Source of the DNA: Amblyornis subalaris
Taxonomy: Eukaryota; Chordata; Aves; Passeriformes; Ptilonorhynchidae
Length of the DNA stretch: 64,000 bases
Reading direction: 5' to 3'
NCBI GenBank assembly: GCA_018881555.1
Contig: JACAXG010000013.1
Span: 10,144,191-10,208,190, forward strand
Of the stretch, positions 40,305-53,200 are shown piece by piece. Each line of letters begins with the position of its first letter. Within the stretch, counting starts at the first letter, position 1. The position numbers and the translations under genes are program-made. The notes beneath the pieces are model-generated. The model was not told where the DNA came from, made no database searches, and saw nothing but the letters and a program-made list of their open reading frames with translations.

Positions 40305-42323
40305 CCCAATTTCCAGGGTGAGGGGGGGAAAAAACAAGTTCTNTTTCTCTGACTCACATCCCAGTCTACTCTTAGTGAGTGAGACAGATTGTTTATGTTT
40401 TTACACAATAGGAGTCTAATTTGGAACAGGGTGCTACTGAACAAAAGGCAATTGTCAATGATATGATTAACAGAAAATGTGACTTTATCTAATTCACAAC
40501 AAAGCAAAGTGAACTAAAAGAAGTAAGGAGTGGTTGGTGGCCCCATGTAGCAGTGGCCTTTTAATACTCAGGAGATGCTTATTAAAAGAAGCTGCTAAAA
40601 TAAACCTTTCAAAAGAAGACGAATTGGATGTGTGCTATTCAGCTGGGGGATGCTGATGGGATGCAGCATATGCTTAATTTTATAAAGTTAGCTCCTCTTG
40701 CACATTTTATGAAGGAAACTTGAATACTCTTGTTAATATTTTGCCAGGATTTCTTTTTCCTTTTATTGAAAAAAGAAAAGGACAGTATTTCAAGGGGAGG
40801 TGTAAGGTAAAACACAGAACATGGAACCCTTAGAAGTAAACAAAGTGATCCGATGGAGCCAGAAAAAGAAAAAAAAGTGCCCTAAGCTTTAAAATGTATT
40901 TACATATTTAATACTAATGGAAACATATTTACAAAAATGGATATTAGTGGTGTTTTCACACTAAGCATAACTTTAATTTTCTGAGAAGAGCGATGCACAC
41001 AAACAACTCAAACATGTCTAAGATCAAACATATTTGAAAAATGGGGTAAAGTTTCAAGTGGTAGGTTTTAATCAGGATCAGAGACAAGAACAAAACCCCC
41101 AGGAGGTTCTGAGTTGCAGAATTCCCTTTTCTTCTTTTTCCTATTCCACCTAGTAGTTCATACAAGCCTTTGATTTTTCATAGATGCAGTGGTATTGCCT
41201 GTGAATAAATTAATGCAGATAAATGGTTCTGAGTATCAACAGATACCTGAGCCATACTAGCTCATGAAGAATTCACAGAGATCACAGATTTGGTGTATTC
41301 ATAGAGCGTTTCTAGGGACTCTCAGGAACTCGTGTTCCCAACTGTTCAAAGGCAGAGCTGGAGCTCTGGCAGTGTGCAGAGCCCACCTATGTGGATGATG
41401 TGACACTACTCCCCATGACAACAGGGAAAGGGACTCCGTGACAGAGGGTATCTTGTATTTTTAATTACATTATTGAATTCTCTTGCTTTTGTAGCATCAC
41501 AGTATCCCTTAAACACAAAACTTGAGCACAGAACCCCAGTGTTGGTCTTAATCTAGTCTTACTCCTGAATGAATACATGGTTCTCCTAGTTTCATTCAGA
41601 TACATTATTCCATTTCTTTATAATTACATATATTTTCTTAGAAGCTGGTAATGAAAATGTGGTTTATGCAACAAAATATTATGAAAACAGTTAATTTACT
41701 GTATTGTNTTTGTCCCTCTGTATTACCATGGAAAGAAAATTGACCCAATTCCTTTGTTTACAGTGTANCTCAATGACATAGGTGTTACATCACTCATTGG
41801 CTTTCTGAGAAGGAATAAGGCCACAGAAAAAGCTGGAGCAGTGTGAACTTTTTTCCTTTAGGGCTGACTACATTAACACACTTACTGAAAGAAGGGACAG
41901 TAATGATCCAGTCAGTACTTATCAGGACAAAATTAGTGATGATATATAATCCCAGTGGTTTAAAAGTAAGGAGCTCCAGTTCTAACAAAAGTCCTGGTAA
42001 TGCCTTGGTTTAAAGTCTGAGTGAAATCTGTGTGTGTAACCTTCCAAAACAGCTTAGTATTTAAAAACCAACCAAACAAAAAAAGAGAAACAAACAACAA
42101 AAAAATCTAGAAATTTGAACTGGAACCAACATTTCGTGTTCCATTTTCATATATCAACGTTTAGATACTCGAGCCCTCTGTACAATTCTGAAGAATTGAT
42201 CAAAAGGAAAACTGTTGAGAAAGGTTAAAACCNCCACTAAATTGTAAACTGTAGGGTTCCCCCCCCTCCCCAAAGTTCTAATGATGTAGAAGCTGCATAA
42301 TAATCTCCCTGTGAACCATAAAC

Positions 42324-42333
42324 ATAATAAAAG
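42324..42333 (+). promoter_or_regulatory. GABRA6: TATA-like element upstream of GABRA6 (weak)
   Basis: ATAATAAAAG lies about 440 bp upstream of the GABRA6 ATG and just before the CpG-rich island. It could position a start site near 42355, but CpG promoters are usually TATA-less, so this is only a candidate. A TGCCAA half-site of the NF-I type lies at about 42414; NF-I is known to drive granule-cell expression of the mammalian gene. Confidence 0.2.
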
Positions 42334-42768
42334 CTGAGGCCATTTCTAACATAATCTCTATCAGCAAGATGCCAGCGCTTTTCCAGATTTCCTAACGGGT
42401 CCCTGCTAATTCCATGCCAAAACTAGCAGTGGATTTCTTCCTTTTAATCTCCCCTAATGCCTTATTCGATTATTGTCACTGCTCTCCGACCGCGCACCGT
42501 CCCTTCAAACCCTAATTCCCCCCGTGGCACAGTCAGATGAGGCTGACCGGCGGTGGCGAATCCAAGGGACGCGCACGGCCGCGGACACCCCGCACGTCCC
42601 CACCCCGGGCAGAGGCCGGCCCAGGAGCGCGGGGCCGGGGCTGAGCCAGCCGGGCTCTCCCGGAGCCTCACCCGGCCGAGCCCCGGGCCGAGGGGAAGGA
42701 TGGGCGCGGACGGCGGCTCCAGCTGACGGGTCTGGGGGCACCTGAGCGTCCCCGCACACACCTGCGGC

Positions 42769-42806
42769 ATGGCTCTGCTGCTCGCCTGGGCGTGTGTGGC
42801 TGCCAG
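42769..42806 (+). CDS. GABRA6: GABRA6 exon 1: signal peptide
   Basis: The exon codes [12 protein letters not shown] plus two bases of a split Ser codon and ends GCCAG|GTGAGT, a strong donor. An in-frame TGA at 42724-42726 with no ATG between supports this start. The hydrophobic stretch is shorter than the mammalian alpha6 signal peptide but is plausible, with cleavage after the Ala-Ala or shortly beyond. The intron that follows is only 116 bp. Confidence 0.85.
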
Positions 42807-42922
42807 GTGAGTGAGACCCCAGGGCTCCCGCAGCCCGGAGCAGCGGGCATGGGGCGCTGCCCGGGGCCCCGACGGGCGCGGCCGTGGCCGCGGGGCTCAC
42901 GGCGGACTCGCCTCTCCCGCAG

Positions 42923-43041
42923 CGTGGGCAAGGCGCTGGGGGACCAGGGCGACGGGGCGGACCTCTACTCGGAAAACATCACCCGCATCCTCGACAAGTT
43001 GTTGGACGGCTACGACAACAGGCTCCGGCCGGGATTTGGAG
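42923..43041 (+). CDS. GABRA6: GABRA6 exon 2: mature N-terminus
   Basis: The exon codes [20 protein letters not shown] followed by [20 protein letters not shown]. The YSEN and RPGFGG elements match alpha6. The Gly/Asp-rich start is variable between species. The acceptor is CTCTCCCGCAG and the donor is GGAG|GTAGCG. NIT (Asn31) is a conserved glycosylation site. The exon is very G+C rich compared with exons 4-7. Confidence 0.9.
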
Positions 43042-43058
43042 GTAGCGGGGAGCTCCCN

Positions 43059-45084
<2,026 letters not shown>

Positions 45085-45608
45085 TAAGACACTACTTAAT
45101 GACAGAGCCGAAATGTTTTATTATATGTTTATATTAGAATTTTATTTGTTTCTCTGAGACTCAGACCATTCATNTGGACATGGATTTATTCACTGAAGGG
45201 TGACTTGAATCATATTTTATTGTTTATTATTCTTACACATCTACTAGTCAAAGTTGGTCCTTCAACAAGTCATAAAACCTCTGTTACATTGACTGTNTTA
45301 CTTACAGCTTGGAAAATATGTAGTCTGTGGCAATCAATTTAAAAAATATTTAGNTGAGCTGTGGTAATCAGTCTATATGTTTTATAGTAAATTAAGAAAC
45401 AAAAGCTNCTTCCTATCAGGTCCCACCTCACCCATTCTATTATTGTTAATTTTTTTTTCATTTTGTCATTAATGAGGTTAGGAACTTCGTGGAGTAGGAT
45501 GCACATTTCTGTGGGCATTTGAGCCACAAAAGGGATTATTCTACTTATTTTTTCAATTGCTTATAAAATACGTACTTAGTAATGGTAATTTTCCCCTCTG
45601 TTACTCAG

Positions 45609-45752
45609 ATGCTTATCCAAAAAGTGAAATAATTTATACTTGGAAAAAAGGACCACTACATTCAGTAGAAGTACCACAGGAGTCTTCCAGTCTTCTCCAG
45701 TACGACCTCATAGGACAAACTGTATCTAGTGAAACAATTAAATCTAACACAG
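45609..45752 (+). CDS. GABRA6: GABRA6 exon 6 (144 nt): loop C region
   Basis: It codes from [20 protein letters not shown] to [16 protein letters not shown], residues 177-225. It includes the loop C side of the binding pocket. The acceptor is GTTACTCAG and the donor ACACAG|GTAAGA. It leaves one base of a Gly codon, so either 153-nt exon that follows joins in phase. Confidence 0.97.
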
Positions 45753-46165
45753 GTAAGATGGAGCCATGTAGAAACTACTGACGTTATGAAACATCTTGAA
45801 AATAAATTACAGGGTTTTTTTCCTATAGAACCAAATTAGTTTAACTATCTTTTGCCATTTTAAAAAGTCAAATCCTTGGAAAGACTCTAACCATTTTTGT
45901 CTTATAACATAGCTTTTTAATACAGTCTCTTCGAACACAGAATTTTTCATGATATTCTTAAGAATTTGCCTTTCCTCCCCACCCCAGTAAAAACCGTACA
46001 TAAAATGAATACTACTCTGCTCTATTTCCATAAGGTCACTTTACCTTTTTTTTAAGCAGCTTATTTTTATTATGCACTAGGAGGTCTGTAAGCTATTTCA
46101 TCAGAACATATTACGTTGGGTTTAAGCCAATAATGTTCACTCATATGTTGCCAAAATAATGCTGA

Positions 46166-46417
<252 letters not shown>

Positions 46418-46570
46418 GCGAATATTCGCTCCAGCTGCTCTATTTCCATCTTCAGAGGAAAATAGGCTACTATCTCATTCAGACNTACATTCCATGCATC
46501 ATGACTGTAGTCCTGTCTCAAGTTGTGTTTTGGATCAACAAAGAATCTGTTCCAGCAAGAACCGTGGCTG
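46418..46570 (+). CDS. GABRA6: GABRA6 exon 7, copy B (153 nt): tandem duplicate M1 exon
   Basis: It reads [20 protein letters not shown] followed by [20 protein letters not shown] and [11 protein letters not shown] (one N at 46486 falls in the Thr codon ACN). It has the same length, the same phase at both ends, an acceptor GTTTTAG and a donor GCTG|GTATTT. It differs from copy A at 13 of 50 full codons in protein, while 19 of the 37 identical residues use different codons, a sign of long-term purifying selection. IQTYIP resembles the alpha4 state rather than alpha6 IQIYTP. Differences cluster at VIMTV to SLQLL before M1 and at the first M2 Phe, which becomes Ala. It would serve as an alternative to copy A; including both would insert a second M1. 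It could instead be a recently silenced exon, since expression is unseen. Confidence 0.75.
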
Positions 46571-49500
46571 GTATTTGTGTTTTTCCTTTGTCATTCATTC
46601 CATTCACTGTATTGAATCCATTGTATCAATCAGCTGCTGTAATCCAGGGGGGATTAGGAAAGGCAGCTTGTAGGTTTCAGTTAGCANAAGTAAATACAAA
46701 AGCGAAACCAAATAATAGTCAATTTGCCTATGAGGGTCAAAATTCTTTACTCTGAGTGTTTGTTTAGCCAGACTTGTTTGTGATGCTTTTCAGTATATTT
46801 TGGTATGCAGGAAGGGACAATTCAGAGTAAATGTCAGCCCCTTCCTTTTTTAAAGAGGATTTTTTTTTTTTTCGTATGGATTTATTGTCTTGTGAAACCA
46901 ATATGAGTTAAAGCTGTAAAAGAAAAAAAAATACCACATGGAATGGAGTTATTATTATCTGACATAAAGTACCTCATCTAACACTCATTCTGGAGTGCTC
47001 TCCTACCCTTGGCTACAAAGGTATCTAAATGACTAACAAGGGCTTTATATGGATAAAGTTCAGTGAGATGAATAATGTCCCTGGCACAGGTTGGAGTTGT
47101 AATGTGAGAGACGTATCCATATTGCATGGCAGGGCACTTTTTTCTTTCCAGTGGTTTGAACTAGTTCTCCCAAAGCTTTGAGTTTCCTTAATTTTTATTG
47201 TGGGCTCTGCTATTAAATTTGACACCCCCAATAAGTTGAATATTGATCTGCTCTGAAACTGCACTCATTGTTTAAGGTGTAAACTTTCACTGACTGAATT
47301 ACTGTTTCTATAAAAACCATAATAAAAATACTAAGAAAAAATAATGAAATAATGAAACTTGTCAAAAACTTTGAATCCACTACGCATTTTGCAACTCTAT
47401 CTCTTTTCTCTTAACCTGGTATTTCTATGCAAAAAAAATTCCCTTTGTGAGACTTGTCTTCAGTGACAAAAGGTTAGGGAACATATGTTCCCTAAACATA
47501 AATGGTGCAAGTCTCGTAATTCAAATGAGCCTATACTTGTACTTGGCAGGCTACAGAATTTGTATAATTTGATTTCAGTCAGTTGGCCCCTTCCTACCTG
47601 CATGGAAAGATATTCATAAAAGCACTGCAACCTTTCCGAAAGGCCCAGCAAACACAACTTCCTCAGGTGCCTCTGAAGGAAGATTCACATTTTTGTTCTT
47701 GAAATCCCCCTTGGGAGCTGGGCTGCAGTTTGGCATCATTAGGCCCTTACAAGTATTATCTTCCTCTGCGTTGTGAGGAAAACATGGTGGGCATGGAAGG
47801 GAACTCTGCATGCTTGAAGTACTGTGCAAATAAGTCTGNAGCTGATTTGGTAATAATTACATAAATACCCCAAACGCTGGAATAACAGCTCTTAGGTGTT
47901 GTACTGAAGAGTAAACATAGAAACAAAAAATATTGCATTAAAGTAGTAAAATAGACACCTTTCTTAGTATTGTGGAAAATAGTCATGTTAGCATTTTAAA
48001 AGAATATTTCAATCCTTATTGTATTTCTATTTCTCCCAGGCACNGTCTGAATTTATAGTCCTTAATCATTCAAAATCCCATGGAATCTGAATACCTTAAT
48101 CTAACGAAAAGAGGGCAAATTCCTCACAACAAAAAAAGACTTCCAGTCTTTTCCAGTGAAAAAGTTTTAAAACTGAGAAGGTTTGGAATGCATCATATTG
48201 CAAATACTTGAATTACACATTTTCACTTTTACTTGTAAGTTCCAAAACTAAGTTTGAGAGAAGTTATTAGTAGAATAACAATGATGTGCCTAAACCAGTT
48301 TCTCAGAACAAAATAATTTAAGGGCTCTATTTACCTTCAAAATGGATGCCAGTTATCAGAGTTCAGTGTTTGCATTATGTAACACATTCTTTAAAACCTA
48401 CCAAGAAGTGTTCAGAGTGTAAAGAGAAGGGTAAACAACCATCAGTTGCACAGTTTACCAACTGTAATTTGGTATTCAGTTTGAAAAAGTAGCTTTCCAC
48501 AGTGCAGAGCATTTCATCAATATTCACTCCACATTGAGAGAATTCTTATCTATATCTGTAATAGAATAGGAGACCTATTCCTAAGTTAAATTCCTGCTGC
48601 AGCAAGTTTTTATTCAGACACAGAATATATCAATTTTATTACTAACTAGCACATGGACAGATTCTAATCTAATCACACATCATTTTGAAAAGTTNATTCT
48701 GGACCTTTGAAATTGAAATATAGCTCAGCATACTTGTATTCATATTGTAAAATGAGTCTGGCAGATTTGGGAGCAGTATTTCTATACCATCTCCTATTTG
48801 TATACCATTAAAACATGCTAATTAATGACATTGGGATGTGGTTAACCTCAGACAGCTGGCAAGCTACATCATGTGGAAGAGTTGCAGAAAAACTCTCAAG
48901 ATAATAAGTCACCCTGTCTGGATGCTGCAATATGCTATGACACTGCATCCTTTCCACTGAGCATCAGTCATAGCATTGTTGTTTCATCATCACAACATGA
49001 CATTATAACATCTTTCACTTTCCCACCTACCCTTTCCCAACTGCAGAAAAGAGGAGAAGAGGATATTCTCCACCTTACTGTCCTTAAATAAGTGCAGTTT
49101 TCACATCCTAGCAGGCATAATTATAAGTCAACATGAGTCACAGAGGCTTGTATGTAAATGATTGAGTTTGTTCTTGCACTTTTTGCTTGTATCAGGCAGC
49201 AGTAGGAAGTAAGTACATTTTCTACATTATTAATGCTGTACACTCCAAAACAGAAAGAATAAATTCATGAGTTCATGTGAAGAGCACCATGGGGCCCATG
49301 AGCTACATGACCAGATTTGCTGTGTGAAAATAGATAAGCAGCTCTAGAGAAGTAGCTTTTCTGTCCTTCCATATCTGTAACTGCAGGCGCTTTCAAATCA
49401 AGATACTGTTAGTGAATCTTAAAAAATGTATCCAGTGATTAAAGACAACAGNTCAGGGGACCAGACTCTTATTACTTTAAATGTTTGGATCAGACTCCAG

Positions 49501-49982
49501 CTGTTTCTAATGTACAATTGGATTGATTCAGTGAAGGTTCTCTGAGCCATGGTCTGTCTGTACAACAACGGGAGAAACAGAGGATCACTGTTGGGGGATG
49601 GCAGTATGTGAATCTAGATTTCTGCCAAACATTCCACTTACTAACCCCTCAAGGAAAGTCTCCTTCATATTTTGAGCCTGAATTTTGTTACAGCTGTGTT
49701 TATCACAATTCTAAGAAGCTGCATCATGTAGAATGCTGTTAGCTTTCAGTCTACTCAATGTGTTAAGGAAGTTTGTCCAGAGCTTGTAGATGCTGAATCC
49801 AGGATACATGAGTTGTTTAAGGATACAAAATACTTAGGAGTCTTGTTGGTTAGCTGGGACGTAGGATGACAGCTAAAACCAAAAAGGTGTTGTGGTTTGG
49901 GGTTTTTNCATAGATATGAATTTAGGAGTAGCAGGGCTGAAGCAAAGTTCTAATGCCCTCGTTTCTTTCTCTTACTTCCAAG
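46571..49982 (+). other. GABRA6: GABRA6 intron 7 (after the duplicated exons)
   Basis: This is a 3.4-kb A+T-rich intron. I looked for further copies of this or the next exon and saw none. It ends TCTCTTACTTCCAAG before the M2-M3 exon. The open frame running past copy B to about 46755 is intronic and has no family similarity. Confidence 0.8.
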
Positions 49983-50242
49983 GAATCACTACAGTCCTCA
50001 CCATGACCACTTTGAGCATCAGTGCTCGCCATTCCCTGCCCAAGGTGTCCTATGCCACCGCCATGGATTGGTTCATAGCCGTGTGCTTTGCCTTTGTCTT
50101 CTCTGCGCTCATTGAGTTTGCAGCTGTCAACTACTTCACCAATCTCCAGGCTCAGAGAGCCATGAGGAAGGCAGCCAGGGCAGCAGCACTGGCAGCAGCA
50201 CTATCAGCAGCCACTGTACCGGCAGAGGACGAGATTGTCTCG
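49983..50242 (+). CDS. GABRA6: GABRA6 exon 8 (260 nt): M2, M3, start of cytoplasmic loop
   Basis: It codes [20 protein letters not shown], then M3 ([20 protein letters not shown] and on to VNYFTNL), residues 276-362. The pore-lining M2 with [10 protein letters not shown] is intact. The loop begins [20 protein letters not shown], much richer in Ala than the mammalian equivalent. It is phase 0 at its end. The donor is GTCTCG|GTAATT, and the next intron is 9.8 kb. Confidence 0.95.
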
Positions 50243-53200
50243 GTAATTGCTTGCTTTTCTGATAATAAGCATCGTATAGGAACAGGCAGCTGAAGTAGTG
50301 AATGCAAAACAATGTTAAAGTGATCTTAACCTGCAGCAGATTATGTAACCAGATCATGTCTATTTATCAAGGCATTGTTCTTATTCCAGAAAATGAAAAT
50401 ACTTCATTTATTCATAGTGTTTATTTAAATTTACGATTTACTAGAGAGATGTTTTTTTGGCAAGATGTTTAAGGAAAGCCATTAGACTGTTACCCATAAC
50501 ACTTCTCTTGAGCAATGCTGTGGGCAGTGTGGTCAGGCAGCTGTGGTTCTCAGTAAGTGCAGAATTTGTGGAACGGTGTACAATGGAATGAACATGTGCA
50601 TTGGCCAGATGATCATGGGATCACTGGAGTACAGGNTACATACCATAAGTGGGTCATCTGGAAGATGGGTAATTAGCCTTTACATAAACTTGGCATCTGT
50701 TACTTTTATAAAGATCTGTGTTGGTGGAAGCTTGGGGAGAAAAACATAAATTAAGGATAGATTTTAGTACATGTGAAAGACAGGAANTCTTTCTAGTATC
50801 AAAAAAAGTGTGTCAGAATTGCTTGCAAATATTATTCCATCTCATGCTAAGTAATGAGTGCTGCCTCACAACATATGTTAATATATTTATCACTGTGGCC
50901 CTCCTGTTTCAAAATCAGTTTTACTAACACCACGATTTCCATCTTTAGAGGAATAACAGAATTTGAACGGTGTCTTGCAAAACCTCTGAATCTCTAATTC
51001 AATAAAGAAGTCAATCTAAGAGGTGCCCATATCAAGGCAACACCTTACCCACCATATAGTAATTTTCNCACATTTGCTGATATACAGCACTTAAAGTTCT
51101 AACGTATAAATTCAACTTTCAAACCATTAAATTCATAATTGATAAGTTTTGCTGACTCTTTTTTGGAGGACAAGCTATCAGGAAAAAAAGCTCAAAAGTT
51201 CACTTGGTTTTATACAGCAAGAGGAAAATATTGATAGCTAACAGCTCTGACCTTTCCTTCACACCCTTNCTTATTCAAGTTTGAGTTAATCATAAGGAGG
51301 TTAACTAGAAAGAAAAAGAAAACNAAAAAACCTACTTTTTTTTTGACTGAAGTCCCTGCTGAGCAATATGAAANAGTTAGTATGAAAATTCTGCAAGCGC
51401 TGCTGGTGAATTCCCAGNCATTGCCACCACCCCCTTCACATTCCCAGTCCTAAAAAACAACTGTTCCAAAAAATAATCCTCTGCTGCTGCCCAGATAAGC
51501 CAAGAACTTGCTCCTGATGATCAGGAATTCTCCAGATTGACATGGTCTCTGAGTCACTGCAGACCAAGCTAAGCACCAAATACAAAATTTCTGTTGAACA
51601 AATGAATAAAAGATAAAGAAGTTAAAAGACTCAAGTTTCTCATCAAGGTCTTCAGCCACAAAAAAACAGGCAAAGAGTCAAACCAAAGACACTCCTCATT
51701 TTGTAAATATTAATTTGTTAGGTTTTCCAAGTAGAAACAAGCAAAAAATAAGCATCTAGGAGTAAAATACACATCTAGGAAGCACACTGCAACCNTAAGA
51801 ATATTATTTACATCTAGCTAACAACAAACAGATTTAGAAGAGTAGTAAATCCCAAAACATTTAGGTCCCAAAGTAAACTTGGTCTCTAAAACAGCCCCGA
51901 CACTCTAAACAGTGTCTACAAAATTCTATAGTCCTGATCTTGTTCAAAGTTCTTATTACCCAAGACAGAGATTTTCAAGCCCTGTAAGTCCACCACATTT
52001 TTCTCACAGGGCCAGTTCTCTAGGAGAACATACCTCTGCAGTAATAGAAAGAGCGACTTCAATGGGATTGTAAAAGTGAAGGATACTTACAANTGAAGGC
52101 AAGATGAGGTAGTCAGAAAGGCTTCTAGAAGAATTAGCTATTGGATTTAAAAGGTTCCATTCNGGAAAGGCATTCTGGGAAAAAGGAATGATTACAGGAT
52201 AACAGATTTTAAGAAGCTTTTCTTTTTTCATTTTTTTTTTTTTTTTTCCTGTGGTATAGATAAGGGGGAAGGAACTTTTGCATGTTGNCACATGGATAGA
52301 TGTACTGCAGTCAATGATATAATTTCAGCTGAAACAGACCTGAAGTGTGTCATTTGAATGCTAACAGTGTATTTAACACAGGCTGATTGCAGGAGGGTAC
52401 GACCATTTGCTCAGGACTGTCATTCTCACTGAGCATTGTGCTTCTCTAGCTGCATCACTGGTCTTAGAGCAGTTATTTTTAAATAAGGCACACAGCATAA
52501 TACTCACTTCCTTTCTCAATGTAGATTTAGGCAGTCCTTTCTGAGATCTCGATTTACCCTTTGTTGCCCCATATCCCCCAGCCTGTTCCATTGGTTTGCC
52601 TCTCAATTCTTTCAACTCTTTTCCTTCCAGATTTTTCTTTTTTTTTTTGGTTGCTACAGTGCCCAATTCTTATTCTTTACCTTTTTGATAATTTATCTTA
52701 ACTCTCCTGGTCTTCTTTTTGTCTTTTCTCCTCATTTACTCTGCCTTTCAAAGTATTATTTTCCAAGTCACTAGGAAAAAAAACTTAAGAGAATCCATAT
52801 CTTATACATTAAAATTATTTTTAACAGTGTACTGTATTTGATTTTAAAAAAATCTTTTTCTTCTCTCATACCCTGTACTTTGGTACCTTGTGTTTTCTAA
52901 TCTATGATGTTTTTCTTTTTAATTTCTTTTAACTCGTCTAGATGGCATAGTAAAGTTTCCCATCTATTTTGTAATGCTAGTATTTTTATGTGTGATTTTT
53001 GAAGTGCATGAAAGTTGTTAGAATTTTAGCTATATGAAGGTGCAGGTGCAGGAGGAAAAGTAGGAAACTGTGTCAAAAATGCTGTATTTTGCATTTGTAG
53101 AAGTCAGATCATATTTTTACATGAGTACTTTAAAGGTTTACTTAAATTTTAGGGAGTCTATTTCTAAAATTAAAAGTCAAATATACTTACTTGAGAATTT

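Larger units (their letters stand above)
30490..42300. other. Intergenic DNA, right part, upstream of GABRA6
   Basis: This is about 12 kb of A+T-rich sequence with no gene recognised. It includes A+T-only stretches near 32865-32900 and 33660-33715, a CT repeat at 33773-33790, a decayed SINE/CR1 tail at about 35795-35872, a direct duplication at 40270-40304, and an A/C-rich stretch at 42065-42105. GABRA6 distal control elements may lie here but cannot be named. Confidence 0.55.

Noticed and set aside
46571..46755. Extension of copy B into a longer exon
   Set aside because: The frame stays open by chance but loses the conserved M2 sequence right after the GT donor; the true continuation is the exon at 49983.
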